Assembly (NCBI GenBank): GCA_021234155.1
Contig: JAJEKV010000059.1
Location: 845,844 to 909,843 of the forward strand
Source of the DNA: Isoetes taiwanensis
Lineage: Eukaryota; Streptophyta; Lycopodiopsida; Isoetales; Isoetaceae
DNA: 64,000 nt
Reading direction: 5' to 3'
Shown piece after piece: positions 10,386 through 23,039 of this stretch. The notes under the pieces are model-generated. The model had not been told where the DNA came from. It made no database searches and saw nothing but the letters and a program-made list of their open reading frames with translations. A program made the position numbers and the translations under genes. Within the stretch, counting starts at the first letter, position 1. The number at the start of each line of letters is the position of its first letter.

Positions 10386-11260
10386 CTTTACCTCCAGACA
10401 TATCCATCAGGACATCGATTAGCTAAACCTAAGATAGAGTGGGCTTGGAAAAATGGATAGATTAGCCCGAAATTCAACACCAATATGTGTACTAACTTTA
10501 AGAAATTTCAAATAGGGTTTATATTTTTTCTTTTTTTTCCCACTTTCTTTCTTGTTCCAAGTACAAAGTTGAAGCATTAGAGGAAAAGGAACAATGTAAT
10601 CCCCTTTTTTTTAGGCCTTTGAACATGTTCATGTATGTCTGTGTCTTGATTTATGTATTTACAATAAATTCAATGTCTTTGCCAAAATGCTTGGATTTTT
10701 TTAAATTACTATAGCATGATGGCTAATATTTGCCTTTCCATTTTGTGAAAGTTTAGCCAAAAGCAAGAAACTGTGATGGAGAAAAACCATTTAGTTTAGC
10801 CAAGTGTTAGAAACTTCTAGCCCCAATTTGAAGGTAGTTTAGCTAAACCTATTTTGGCTATACTAAAATATAGGAGTAGTAATTTATTCCATGCTCTATT
10901 TGTTGGGAATTTTTGGCGCAGAATATATAGCATATCGTGCTAGGATTTATGGGCTATCTTATACAGTCGGTATTTTTGAATTAGGTTGAAGAAGACTTTT
11001 TTTTTATTTTGGTTGCAATTACGCCTGTCGTGATCCAAAATTCGTTATTTAAAGCTGGCTTTTTTTCTTTTTTTTTTTTTTTTTTTTTTTTTTTTGTGCA
11101 TTTTCACCTGGCAGATTCACACTTTTGGTGGCCGAATCCTTGTAGGGATGCAGGATTTTGAAGCTAGGTGGCCGGTTTTGGAAGCTCAGTGGTTTATTGC
11201 TACCGGATTGCATCTTGCCTAGGGTTTTGCTTGCTTTGTATATTTGGTTCATTCTTGCAG
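10386..11260. other. Non-coding AT-rich region with TTTAGCTAAA-type motifs
   Basis: No supported gene. Contains several copies of the near-palindromic motif TTTAGC(T/C)AAA (about 10420, 10750, 10795, 10840) and a long T run at about 11061-11095. A compositionally similar region recurs at 48480-49025. Confidence 0.5.
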
Positions 11261-11448
11261 GCATGGTGTTCTTGCACACGAAAAGGTTCATTGCTCTGAA
11301 TTTTATTCTTGGTCTATTGCTAATTCTTGTGGCATCATTTGGCATTGCAATGAGAAAAGCAGCCCGAGCTCTAAAGAAAGATGTGTCGAAGGTAGATGAA
11401 GGAGTTGGTTGCAACAAATTAAAGGGCAAGGAGAAATTTTACCAGCCA
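11261..11448 (+). CDS. Candidate internal exon with a membrane segment, unidentified
   Basis: An acceptor-like TTCTTGCAG precedes 11261 and a donor-like GTAATG follows 11448. The enclosed frame is fully open. It encodes a short leader, a hydrophobic stretch (ALNFILGLLLILVASFGI) long enough for one transmembrane helix, then a basic segment (RKAARALKKDVSK). The same frame stays open from 11158 to 11604, so the splice limits are uncertain. I do not recognise the protein. It could be a genuine exon of a small membrane protein or a chance ORF; no neighbouring exon could be joined convincingly. Confidence 0.3.
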
Positions 11449-11728
11449 GGTAATGGTACTTCCTTAGATGCTAGTCTTACTCTCAGCTCAAGCAGACAAG
11501 ATATTGAGCTTGAATTCCTTCAAAAATCATGTCTTTTTCTTAAGAATAGCCTTGCAACTTGTGTTAGGATCAAAACCCTCTTTAACAGCAGAGTGAGAAG
11601 GTAACGAGGCAATAGCTTAGAGAGTGGAAGGTGGATTATTTACATGCACAATGTATTCTTAGATTTTTTCTCCGAATGCTATGCGCGATGTATTCCTAGA
11701 ATTGTTGCCATAAATGCTATGAATAAAA

Positions 11729-11773
11729 GATAAGATAAGATAAGATAAGATAAGATAAGATAAGATAAGATAA
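11729..11773. repeat. (GATAA)n microsatellite
   Basis: Nine tandem GATAA pentamers in a row, a simple sequence repeat. Confidence 0.95.
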
Positions 11774-14437
11774 AAGGAAAAATGAGTTCCTTAAATGGGG
11801 AAAGTCAAAGCTTATTAAGCATTTGCAAAGACTTAAATATTTCTAAACTGCAGCGTTTCTAGGAGATGATAGGTTGTTGCATGAAGGATGTTGGCAAGAC
11901 AAATCATAGGCATACCTTTCTTAGTGCAATTGACGATGGTGTGTTGCAAGGTAAACGTCTATGTGCCATGTATGGTGCGAATGGACTTAGGAACAATGCT
12001 ATGTTGGATCGTAAAGAACCTGATTATGAGAGCTACCCATTTTTGGAATTATCAGTTATCCAAGAAACTAAGCCTTGTGCAATCTCCAAGATTAACTTTA
12101 CCTGGAATAGAGGAATCCGAAGCTACCATAGGTTTCTGAACCCAAATCTGTCTGCTTTTTGGCTGGGCAGGCGTTTTTCCTTCAGCTTTTTCAGAAATTG
12201 ATTGAAATGGTCAGGCTCTTGCATTAAGAGATTTTAACTTTTGACGAACAAGAATGATGCATAAGCGGAGTTGCTGACAACATCCTTAGAGGGAAAGGAA
12301 CCTCGAGACCTGAGAAAGAAGTCGAATAAGAGCAACAGCAGGAGGACCAGGGATAGGTTCAATACTGTATACGTTTTATACGTAATACGTATTTTTCGTT
12401 TGATACGGCACAAATTTGACGTTTAATACGTCAAAAATATGTCCAAAAAAATTTCCGGCGTTGAAAAAATTTCGCGTAAGCCTGGCGTGCCTGCCATATT
12501 GAATTGTGCCATGCCGAGGGTGGGTGTCATTGCTGATGCGAAAATTAAAAAAAAAAAAAAAGAATTTTTTTTTATAAATTTTTTTTTCGCGCGAAAAATT
12601 TTTTTTTTTTTTAGCACGCCAGCCTAACTAAGCGTGCAACCCTCCTTGCAATTCTAGACTATCCACGTAGCATGTCCACCTCATCAAAAATTGAAATGGC
12701 ATTATTTTTTGCCGTAAGATCCGTTTTTTTCAAAATCTACGGTTAAGGAAATTAAAAAATGGGCAAAAATATGGCACGGTGATAGAAAAGGTCACGACCA
12801 AAGTTTGCCGCTTTTGGAACTCTGCGAGCAAGCCTAGAGTGATGGAGATAATTCGAAACTATAGCCTACAAAAAGAAAAGCAACGTCTTTAGATGCCGCT
12901 TGACCATAAGTCGACCCTCTGTCCTTGGATTTATTACCCCAGAAAGCATGAGCCCAACCTTGAACTGGGTATGCCCGATTTGTTATTTTAAGAGTGAGGC
13001 AAAAAATTCCCTATCAGGCGAAGGTATGCCGTGAAAGGTTTCATTCATTTGCATACTTCTGCTATGGCTCTTGCACAAATTATGGAGAGCTCACAAGAAC
13101 GAACTCTTCCTGGTAAGGTAACTTATCCAAGTAGTTTTAGAAGATCACGTTTAAGGTAAGAATGTTTTTGGAAATTTAAATGAGAACCTTACCTCTAGTA
13201 CATCTACGAATTCCTGCTCCTTTAAAATGCACCGGAACGGGTCTTTCCCTTGCCCATTTTCTTAAAGGCAATCCTAATATCCTTTCAATGATTCAGACGG
13301 TTTATCATAATTCCCTCTATAGCTTGGGTTTGAAATTCATATTTGGAAGTCTCCCTGTTTCTGTGATCTGCAGTTCTGCAGTCAGAAAATGGAGTATAGT
13401 ATGGCATGATTGATACTCAACAAAAAAACTGTTAACAGAAGTATTGCTTAGATAGCTTACACAAATTTATCCCTCAAATATGTCTTTTGGTAGCTTAATG
13501 CAAGCATAAGGTCTTGGGTTCAGTACTCAACTAGTCAGGCCCTTGGAAAGACCTGTTTTCAGCTTCTAAAACAGTTTTTTCCTTAGTTTCTTCAATTAGT
13601 CAGCACATTTGGTGGCTATTATTTCAAGAGCGGCCCCTTTGCAATAGCATGTCTTATTAGACATGCTAATTGGACGTAAATTTCCAGGGTTCATTGGATC
13701 ACGAGCCTTTTGGACGAGCTTATACTAACATAGGGAGACCTCCGCAACGGCATCATTCTGCAAGAATTGGAGCTATTGGCAAGGCATTTATAATCCTTGC
13801 TTAATTCCTGTAATAAGTGGACCTTGGACCAAGCTCCATTGCACGAGCAACCTGCTGATTCTAATCTGCATGAGGGAGGTTACATAAGCTGCCATGTCTA
13901 AAGGTCATTGAGTGTTTAAAAAGAAATAAAAGTAATAAAGTAGAATCTCAACTTGGAAATCAATATGGCAATTGGCCTAAGCAGGCGATTGAGAAAAAAA
14001 TGTGCTCATTTTTGCAAGCACAAATGACGCTTTCTGTCCTAATATACTTATAGTCATTCCAGCTGCGCAGTAAGTTGCAACAATACTAGTTGGGCCTATC
14101 GGGTTACTTGTTTGTAATATGCAAGCCTAAAACTCCTTAAACAATGTATGATCTAGGATGGTCACTAAGCCGATAGCCAGGCTTGCATTCAGAAATATGG
14201 ATAAAATGCTAAAGTTTTTAGTTAGCAACGAGGTTATGCTGCATCTTCCTTAATCATAACAGCAGATTGGTTAGTGTAAATTCCTTAGGGAAATCCTATT
14301 CAACAGTATTTCTGCAATCTGTCCGTCATGGAGCTGAAACCTGCTTTTCAATTTATGGACGCTAATTGGTTGACAGCAATTTCTGGTGGAAGACATGCCA
14401 TTTCTATTTGAAGTCCCCTTGTAGCTGAAAAACAAGG
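11774..14437. other. No supported gene; A/T-rich sequence with homopolymer runs
   Basis: Short ORFs on both strands (for example 11866-12201 and 13180-13413) show no recognisable domain and no supporting splice sites. At 12370-12440 repeated TACG-type motifs occur. At 12545-12615 runs of A and T flank a CGCGCG core and form a potential A/T-rich hairpin. Confidence 0.45.
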
Positions 14438-14484
14438 TATTCTTGCCTGATTCTTATTTGGTATTCTTGCCTGATTCTTATTTG
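14438..14484. repeat. Short tandem duplication (about 24 bp, two copies)
   Basis: The 23-24-bp unit beginning ATTCTTGCCTGATTCTTATT occurs twice head to tail just downstream of the phospholipase D remnant. Confidence 0.8.
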
Positions 14485-14500
14485 GAGGCGTATTCTGTTA

Positions 14501-15429
14501 TCATCTGTCAGCTATGAATATCATGCCAGCACCAGAAAAGTTGGGCTGGTGAAAGTCTTCTTTGTGTAGAGTAGTAAGCGTGCGGAATAATGAATGTTGT
14601 CGGGTGTCATACCTTCGATCACACAGGTCAATACCACCCACAAAGCTCACCAGCCTTCTCTTCCTAGAACCCTGCCCCCCTGGAACAGGGACATCCCTCT
14701 CTTTGTGGAAAATAGGTGAATGGGACTCCAACAAATCTATGTGGGTCTTGCAGTCCCCTGCTCCAATTTCTGTCCTTTGTAGCATCAAAGAATTGCAGTT
14801 TTACGTCAACTTTTGAGTTATCAACCTTCTTTTTAGCGTCATTATAAAGGTCAAACCATCCTTTCACTATATTGCCTTGAAGAATCCTTGAAACAGGAAC
14901 TCTGGCTCTCCCAAATAATACAGCCCCCACTGACTTGTCACCCTTTACACTGATCATAATATTTGCAACATTTGGGATTTGATAGCTCATTTTTAATCAT
15001 TCTTGTGCGCCCAACACGAGCACGCTTCAAGTCAATGGTTGCATACAATGTGTTGTTTCTTACGCTTCCCAGATCCTCTGCATTGGCGACAAGCTACAAT
15101 GCTTTCATGGAAGTCAGTAAGAATGACCTGCAATATGTTGAAACAAAGGCATAGGTTTAAAGCAGCATACTTGGGATGGTAAGCAAGAAACATTCTTATT
15201 TCCTCCCACAAATTTTCGAGTGAAATTGGTGCATGCCTGCAATCCCTTTAAAGTTGAAATTTGAAAGTATAAAGTTCTGAAAGTCTACGTGAAAAATATC
15301 GCTTACCTTCCCTTGAAATTTGGGACTTGGGGCAACGACTGGATTATCATTTACGATGTTAGCTGCCTCAATAATAGTCACATGGAGAGTGCCATGAAGC
15401 AAGATAAATGCTGTCAACTCCGAACTCAA
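14501..15429 (-). pseudogene. Phospholipase D (plant C2-type) gene fragment
   Basis: On the minus strand, exon 1 (15429-15307) starts MSSELTAFILLHGTLHVTI, the typical start of a plant PLD C2 domain, and ends at a GTAAGC donor. A following block (about 15080-14990) gives LYATIDLKRARVGRTRMI. The frame then shifts and continues as NVANIMISVKGDKSVGAV, VKGWFDLYN, LQFFDATKDRNWSRG and FTYFPQREGC (14990-14690). A further shift joins directly to RRLVSFVGGIDLCDRRYDT and HSLFRTLTTLHKEDFHQPNF (14680-14520). PLD hydrolyses phosphatidylcholine to phosphatidic acid at membranes. The segment holding the first HKD catalytic motif is missing, a piece of the C2 domain is deleted, and the second HKD half was not found. 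This is a decayed copy. Confidence 0.85.
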
Positions 15430-16796
15430 TTAAAGTATATGCTATTCTTAAGCGATTCTAACAATCATGATAGTCTTCTGGAAAAGATTGGCATTGGTAT
15501 CTTGCTTTTTCTTACTTGTCTTTAGCAATCATCCTTAAGATGCTTCATTCGTTTCCAAATTCCAACAAGATATACAGCAAAACATTGCCATTATATGTAT
15601 TAAATTTATTTAAAGATCAAGCTGTTAGAACATGGCAGAAACATGCATCTCCATATGGCACTGTTTGGGCTCAGCTAAAGGAGCGTTAAGTGCACGCATT
15701 GCTTCATTGCTAAGGTCATAGAAAATATATGCATTGCTTCATTGCCAAGGGCATACAAATTTGTTGTTGTTATTTGTTCCAAGCATATATGCATCCGGCA
15801 TCACAGAATAATGACCCTGTGGCATTTGAGATGTGATTTACGTGGACATGCCATTTGCATCTGGAGTCACACATGTACAGCAAGTTCACAGCAAGTTCGA
15901 AGGAACTTGGACATCTATGTTCACATACCACCAGATATAGAGCTTTGTACAATCTGTCGATGCTTCTGTTACAAAAAAATCTGGAAAAAACATGATGCAG
16001 AAGGTGTTGCAGTGACAGTTGCTGCAGACTGTGTAGTATCCATCCTTATTTGAAGAGGTGTTTAATAAGGTTTATACTATAAAAATTTATGCTGCTAGTC
16101 ACTGATTATGATTATCCTTCAATTGTTGTTGTGCTTTCCCATAGCCATTGCACAGTTCTTTGGTCGCAGTAGCAGCTGGCCTACATTATAATCTTCACTT
16201 TTGCCTTGTTAATTTCTTTAAGTAGTGCACTTTCTTTAAGTAGTTAATTTCTTTCATGATTGTATTTTACCGCCATTGGTGTTTCTGTCCTGCTGATCTT
16301 ACATTACAGTTTTTATTTTCCTTCCTTTGAGGGCTTAGTTACACAGGTTTGGTTCTCTGTTTGGTGGAAATTGGAAGTTGTCCAATTAAACTTTGATCTG
16401 ATCCATTCCTCATTCCAACCCATTCACTTTTTCTCCTCATTCCACCCCATTCATGGTAAGTCAGCATGTTAACTATTGGATTGGAAACTCAAGAACCTGC
16501 ATTTATAGAAGTTCTGAATTTGAAACTTTGGATCGTTGGAATTTGCATTTGGAAATCTTTTGTTGAGGCAATTGCATAAAGATGAAACGTGGTTTTGCCC
16601 TCGAGATTTTTTCCCTTACGTCATCATGCAGCCCTTTCTGCCTTTTGCATGTTTCGCCTTATGGAAGTTAAGACACCTTGTATTACTTGCCTTTAATATG
16701 GAGTTTGCCTTGGTCTTTTGTACGTGTGTTCAATATAAAGATCACCTTGCCTTTTCATTACGACGATATCCTTGTTCATTTTTCCCAGTCCTATTG
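15430..16796. other. No supported gene
   Basis: AT-rich sequence with short ORFs on both strands, none with a recognisable domain or coherent splice signals. A CATTGCTTCATTGC motif occurs twice at about 15698 and 15732. Confidence 0.4.
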
Positions 16797-17155
16797 CCTT
16801 GATCCTTCTCTCTTTTTTTTTACCCCCTTAACTTTTATGCTTTGCATCTTTTTTTCAAGAGGTGGATTGTTGAGAATTGGCATGCTCATTGTTTGAGAAA
16901 AACATGGAGTGCTCTAATGTTTCTTGATCTAAAAGTTGCAACAAAAGCCATTGTTTATTTTCGCCAACCCTATTGCCTTGATCCTTCTCATTTTGCTTGT
17001 CTAACCTATTGTGTTTCCTTTTCCTTTTACCTGCCTAACCGTCATTCTTTGCACATCTTTTTCAAGAGGTGGATAGTTGGGAATTGAAATGCTCATTGTT
17101 TGAGACAAATATGGAGTGCTCAAATGTTTCTTAAGGAGATATAAAAGTTGCCAAC
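16797..17155. repeat. Direct duplication of about 180 bp
   Basis: The segment at about 16797-16950 (GCCTTGATCCTTCTC.., TTTCAAGAGGTGGAT.., GTTTGAGA.., TGGAGTGCTC..) recurs in the same order at about 16975-17155 with moderate divergence, giving two tandem copies. Confidence 0.75.
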
Positions 17156-18300
17156 GCCACCAAGCAAACTTGTCTCTTATTCTTCCCGTTTTAGCCTTGT
17201 ATGCTCTTCCTCTAGCCTTTAATATGCTCTTCCTTTGCCAAGGTTCCGTACTTTGTTCAACTCTCTTGCTTATCCTTCTTCCTTTCTTTGACATTTCATC
17301 TCATCTTGCTAGTTTTTGTAAGTTCCATGTGTTTATTTAACTCACCAAATGAATCTAGCAATTCGTGGTGTCATGGTCGTTTGTTTGAGCTGCATGTTGC
17401 AACAAACCTTCCCTACTTGTATTAAAATGATGTTTGCATGTTTGAACTTTAAGCAGATTGTTTGTTTACTCTTCAGTGGTGCAGACACCTTTTTTCCTCT
17501 AGGGTTGAAAATTTTGTACATTGAGTCTGAATGGCATAAACCAGCAACTGTACAAACCATCATAATGTCATCGAAAACTTGAGGGAACGTTGAGATTACT
17601 TGCATAATCTGAAGATCTAGACAACTGGGATGTCATAATAAGTTAGTATAACTCCATATTTCATTCACATTTTAGCATTCTTTAGAGTAGCATCTTAATG
17701 CCAAGTTTCGAAAATCATTATAAGCTGGAATCTATTCCCTCCTTTTGCGAAGTGGAGAGAATCAACTTAGGTGAGCCTTGTCCTACGATTTCAAGAGGAT
17801 ATTTTACAGATAATTGCCAACCTTGATTGAAAGTTGGTATTTTGCAGATTCCCATTGGGCTTTCTGAGTTTGGCCAGGAAGAATCCAAGATGTCAGCAAA
17901 TCGCATAACAGCTAGATCCTTCCTCCTAAGGTTTTATGATTTTGCCTTGCACATAAGACTAGAATGTGGGTTACAACCTCTGTTTTTATGCATGCATTTG
18001 GGTGGCCTTTTCACAATAATTTAATCTTATTGTTGTTAGTAGTTATGTTTAAATGCAATTACCCAAGCAAAAGATCTTGCTCTAAGAGTCATCAAGTTTT
18101 ACCAAATTGAGACTCATTTGCCCTACAAGCTCTATTTGTTTTTTTTTTTTTGTTATACCTTTTTTCCCTATATACCTATCTCTCATTCTCATTTGATCTA
18201 CATTATGGAGTTCAAATCAGGGGTATACAAAATGCGTGCACATCTTCTGCAACATCCATCAATCTCTAGTATGTGTGCATTTGTTTTTGAATTTTCATGC
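17156..18300. other. No firmly supported gene
   Basis: Open stretches at 17349-17582 and 17827-18024 lack recognisable domains. The second begins after an acceptor-like TTTGCAG and could be an exon (IPIGLSEFGQEESKMSANRI), but no partner exon joins clearly. Confidence 0.3.
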
Positions 18301-18436
18301 CCAACCAGTGAAATATGTCAACGATAAAGATGGGAACATCGAGGACACTGCGCATGTTGATGTCGTTTGTGTGTTCGAGGACCAGCCTGTATGGCTCATG
18401 GTCTCTAACCGAAATGCAAAGCATCTTCATGCCTAA
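18301..18436 (+). pseudogene. Exon-like fragment, possibly DUF1308-type
   Basis: A plus frame ending at TAA 18434-18436 reads KYVNDKDGNIEDTAHVDVV, then CVFEDQPVWLMVSNRN. The VDVV..F..VW..VSNRN pattern recalls the C-terminal DUF1308 domain of widely conserved uncharacterised eukaryotic proteins, but the match is from memory and short. There is an acceptor-like AG upstream, no start codon, and no continuation. If correct it is a fragment of a host gene, like the phospholipase D piece 3 kb upstream. Confidence 0.3.
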
Positions 18437-19149
18437 GGTCCAGAATATTGCTTTTGATGTGGAAGTAGTGCCTCTAGTTGTTACAAAAAACCATATGCTA
18501 TGAAGGACGTTGTGATAACAAAAAATGTGTGGCTAACACAAACATTACATACCCTCTTTAGTACTCAAAATGAACTGGGTATGCACTTCCATTCCTAGTT
18601 CTTTCCGACTCTCCTATACGTTGCCACTCGTCCAACGGCATTATAGACGAAGACATAAAACATGTTCAGACATTTCTAGAACATATACAACTCGATCGAG
18701 CAAGACTTGTAGACGGGCTTCTAGATGAATGTAAGGGATCTACAAACTGATTATAAGAACATGGTAGGGGTCTACTTTAATTTAAATATTGAGTCGACAT
18801 ATATGATGGGGGTTTGACATAGAAATTTTGATTCCGCACGGTTTGATTTAAGCCAAACTGAGGGCAACCCTCCGTGCGCAGCACCTTGTTTTACTTGTTT
18901 TGACAGGTAAAAGTGCAAAAACCAGGCGTGAAGGCTGTCAAATTTAAGCCCTAGGGCGCATGTATCCTAGATGAACTAAAATTCTTCATCTCTATTCTCG
19001 TGAAATAAACTAAACTTTTAGTAAGGCATATCGGATATGAAACAAATTTAAAGAAATGAAAAATAGAACGTTGCTCCATTTTTTTATTTGGTCCAATAAA
19101 TGCAAGAAACTATTTTTTCTTTAACCTATCTTCTTCTTCTCAATAAACA
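18437..19149. other. No gene seen
   Basis: AT-rich sequence without a supported ORF on either strand. Confidence 0.5.
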
Positions 19150-20010
19150 ACTAGTAAACGTGTGCCCGGCGTTGCCGGGCTAATGTCCTGGCATGTGTTT
19201 TTACTCGGACTTTAATGTCCATATGTGCAACTTCCACAACAGATATGTGCAACTTCCACAACAGATATTGGCAAGAATGAATTTTATTTGCGTTTGTAAT
19301 TATTTTTGTTATTGAAATTGTCTAATTACAGTATCATCAATGTATTAACAAAAATTGGTCCCGTGATATGCCTTTGGTCACCATGTTGCCAAATGCCTAT
19401 AGGGTGTTAAGAGTTATCACGTCTCCAGTGTTACTTTTGTCATACGCGCTCTTGTTTCATGGTATGATTAGGAACGAAAATACCATGCTCATGTGCATGG
19501 AATAGCAAGTATGAAAATTGAGGAGCTTAGCATGTCGCGCTAAAGTATGCCCCCGCATTGGCACGTTAAAGTAGGAGTTTGTGTGTTTTTATTTGCCTTT
19601 AATTTAAGTGAATTACTCTTCTGGAAAATCATTTAAAATATCAGATGTTAAACGATAAAGCTTGATGTTTACTGTAGTTGATGTTATTTGCCTCGCTATA
19701 TATTATGGAAATGGTCTGCTAACAGTATCTTAATGTATTAAATTTTAGCAATTAAAGGATAGGTTCCCAATGTTTTATAAGGAATATGGGAGACAAACAA
19801 CCATTCCTTTAAAAAAGGAAATATTTCTAGCAAACATGTGTCCGGTGTTGCCATGCGTAAGTCCTGGCATTTGTTTTTACTCAGACTTTAACGTCCATAT
19901 GTGCAACATCCACAACAGCACATGTAGATACTGGCAAGAATGGATATTGTTTGCTTTTGTGATTATTTTTGTTGTTGAAATTGTCTAATGACAGTATCAT
20001 CAGTGTATTA
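19150..20010. repeat. Two diverged direct repeats of about 180 bp
   Basis: The segment at about 19150-19350 (GTGCCCGGCGTTGCCGGGC, TCCTGGCAT, TTTTACTCGGACTTTAA, ATGTGCAACTTCCACAACAG, GGCAAGAATG, ATTGTCTAATTACAG) recurs in the same order at about 19834-20010. The first copy contains a further 22-bp tandem duplication at about 19219-19266. A shorter relative of the GGCGTTGC motif lies near 20596. This looks like a dispersed non-autonomous repeat. Confidence 0.75.
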
Positions 20011-21485
20011 ACTTTGATTTTAATAGAGGGAACAATGCTTTATAAGGAATAAGTGATACAATTAAGTCTGGAAAGCTAAAAATTTGAAACAGACCCAAAA
20101 GTTATGCTCAAAATCCCTTAAAAGTAGTTAGTACAGCAACAAAAATAGGTACAAATGTAAAAACACAAAATTTTATCCCGGTGCATTGGCATACTTTAGT
20201 TCATGATGGAACTCTAAATATGCATCTCCACATGGCGCAACATTACCAAGAGTCTAATCTTGTACTTTTTTTTATGCTCCCTTGATATCTTCACTTCTCC
20301 TATAGGTAACATCTTAGTTGGGGTAAAGTGAAATGCACATGTGAGTCATTGATTTGAACTACGGATGTTGCCTCACGACTATCAAGCACATGAGACAACT
20401 CATCCAGAATGTAGACTTTTATAATAGAATCAGATACCGCCTCATGACTTCATGATTTGTAGATCCTAAAATTTCCAACATAGGTGACCTTTGACCTTTG
20501 CAATGAGCTCCTCAATTTCCACGTTTGCTACCCATGCACATGAGCATAGTATTTTCGTTCCCAATCATACCATAATCCAAAAATATGTGCCTGGCGTTGC
20601 AACGCGTATAAGGACTTATGGCCTTTCATATAAGATTGATTTAGTTTGTATGCTTTATGACTCCTATGGGGTTCATGCCAAAGTAATTTTATTTCTCCAT
20701 GTATGGTTCAAACATTAGGCTTTGCGAATGCTCAAAATGTTGGAATATCTTAATTCTATTTTGTATTTCTATTTTGATGAAAATGCAGGTTGACACTTTC
20801 AATTTAAGTAGGTTAGCTAACTCTATTCAAAACTTATAACTATGACGAAGGTCGTCAAGTGTTGAAAAGTTCATAATGTACAATTGGAACATTTGTTTGG
20901 ATTGTGATCTTTATAAACTGGCTTTGCAACGGTCCTTCATTTGTTGTGACAAAATGCATTCTAAAATTTGCAAATGGCAGTTCAAGAAAAGACCATAATA
21001 TTAAGACAAAAGACATAGGTGAATATGGTTGTAGCCCACATATCTAGTATCTTGTTGGATATATGCTATAAATGCTATTACCAGAGTTGCAGCACCAAAA
21101 GCTTGAATGTGAGGCTTGTCTCTGTACTGCATATCAATATTCCAACGCGTATATACATTTATATTTTCCTCCCCCATACGAAGCAGGTGGACGGATGTGC
21201 TTCCTTGTTATTCTCTTCAGCGAGAAGTTGCAAATATACTTCATATATGCTTGAGAAGTTGCAAATATACTTTATATGTGCTTCACTGTAAAAGATGGCC
21301 ACGATGTTATGCAAACACAAACACAAACACACAAAGAGCGACAAAAAAAGCCATTTCCACTAAATCTAATGTACAAAAGCTACTATTTGGATATGCCAGT
21401 CTCACAATTAAAGATTATGATTAGATCCAATAACCATCATTAAAACATCTAAGTGTTTGAAAGATGATCGCATGCATGAACGTGT
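20011..21485. other. No supported gene
   Basis: AT-rich flank of the TIR-bounded element. Small ORFs (21019-21291 and 21116-21424, for example) are not supported by motif or splice structure. Two near-identical segments around GAGAAGTTGCAAATATACTT at about 21222 and 21252 form a local duplication. Confidence 0.4.
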
Positions 21486-21511
21486 AGCTGGGTAAAAGCA
21501 TGAAAGGGTGT
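21486..21511 (+). repeat. Left terminal inverted repeat
   Basis: A perfect reverse complement of 30744-30769. The core is GGGTAAAAGCATG followed by AAAGGGTGT. The small element at 61191 has the same core with TTAGGGTGT. Confidence 0.85.
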
Positions 21512-21744
21512 CTATAAATGTAGCCCTTTTTGTACATATACATATGTACCGAATGCACATTTTTGGAATAACTGTCATCATGACCCGCTAGTAACTGCCA
21601 TGATTAATGGCTATCCACTACTCTGAAACCGCAATTATCGGATTTTGAAATTCTTTCCCAAATTCTTTCTTGGTTTGCCTCTCGTTCACTATCCCGCCCC
21701 TGCCTTCTCTGCTTGAATTCCGATCACGAATTCTTCATCTAGCT

Positions 21745-22500
21745 ATGGGCCCAAAACGCCCCCAGATGAGTGCTTGCTCATCACCACAGCCCAAGCAAGA
21801 AGCCAGTGCTTTAAGTGGAATTTTACCTCCAAGGAGTTTACGTTTGTTCGACGATGTGATCCAAGCCAAAGACCTCCGTGATAAACATGCAGAGGCCCAC
21901 ATACCCAACCTAGAGATGGTTATGAACGAGGTATGGGGTGAAGCTCCAAAAATGCACGAGGATTCAAGGAAGGGAGAATCGAACGCATGGAAAGATGATT
22001 TTTTAAATATTATGAATTGGTTTATGGCAAGAAACAAGTTACAAACCATTATATTTCTACCTATTTTGCCGTGAGCATTTGCTCTTCACTTGAAGGGACG
22101 GCTTGTTGATTGGATGGGCGTGGCTAGGACCGCCAAAGATCTTGCCAAAACCCTCATTTCGGACGTTACAAAGGACCCTACAGCGGGTAAATCCCTCAAC
22201 TATCAAACAGACATCGTGATGCGGCAGAATATTAGAGCCCGGGTTATTCTAGATCAGATGTTGACACAATAAAGCAGTTATTTAAGCATGGGTTGGAGGA
22301 GAAAACTAACCTATTGAATGAAGTAGAAGCATCGAAGAAAAAAGGAGGGATGCATTGAAGGTCATCACCGGATTGAGGGTAGAAAGGATATGCTATTCGA
22401 AGATCCGCAGCAATCTGCCGGGAAAATAGATGAGACAAAACAGAATTTGACAAATTGTCCCGTGATCCCGCTGGAAATCAAGTTATCTTGAGTGTTGAAG
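21745..22500 (+). pseudogene. Decayed left gene of the TIR element, unidentified
   Basis: An ATG at 21745 opens MGPKRPQMSACSSPQPKQ.., a polar N-terminus followed by helical charged sequence (LFDDVIQAKDLRDKHAEAH, SNAWKDDFLNIMNWFMARNK), up to 22074. A second open block starts at about 22090 (GRLVDWMGVARTAKDLAK) and runs to 22272. The sequence then continues in another frame as DVDTIKQLFKHGLEEKTNL, with further shifts. No domain is recognised. Such N-terminal helical regions are common in DNA-binding proteins of large plant DNA transposons, but that is only inference. Frame changes make it non-functional as read. Confidence 0.35.
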
Positions 22501-23039
22501 TACAAGTTGGAAGACTTGGTTATGAGTAGACATGATAAAGAGCAAAGACTCTTCTAAGCTAGAAATTGGTTTGGCGGGAAGCAACTAAAGAAATTGAAAG
22601 GCATGAAATCTCAATTGAACAAGCAAAGGAAAAACTTAATTGCATTGAATTGGTTCAGCAAAGGCATTCACTGCATTTTGGATTTCATGGGGAGAGCAGG
22701 ACCTATTGTTCGCGACCAGGCCCTACCTCGTAGGAGCTACTTCTATAGAGATTCATCACATTCGGTTCATGTACTGTTGTGGCCAAGGCTTTGGCAAAAC
22801 TGGTTTGTTGTTGCTAGCTCCATGCGTAGATGCTTATTGCCTCTTCGCTTGTGTTATCGGTCCATGAAAGACGTAATTGCATAAAGGTTGCATCCGGGAT
22901 GAGGGCATTCAATTCGGCTTGGTTTCCTTTATTTGGAAATGTATGCATTGCTCTCAACTAATTTAAACTTATATTTCTCTTAATTCATATTTGTTATTGT
23001 AATCTGCATAGTTCTACATGTATGGCTTTCAGTGCATTG
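22501..23039. other. Helical remnant and non-coding sequence
   Basis: A short coding-looking stretch at about 22570-22690 (EATKEIERHEISIEQAKEKL, a likely coiled-coil helix) probably belongs to the same decayed gene. The rest shows no gene. Confidence 0.3.

Noticed and set aside
11049-11095. Poly(T) run as a LINE or SINE tail
   Set aside because: No element body with coding or promoter boxes was found adjacent to it on either side.
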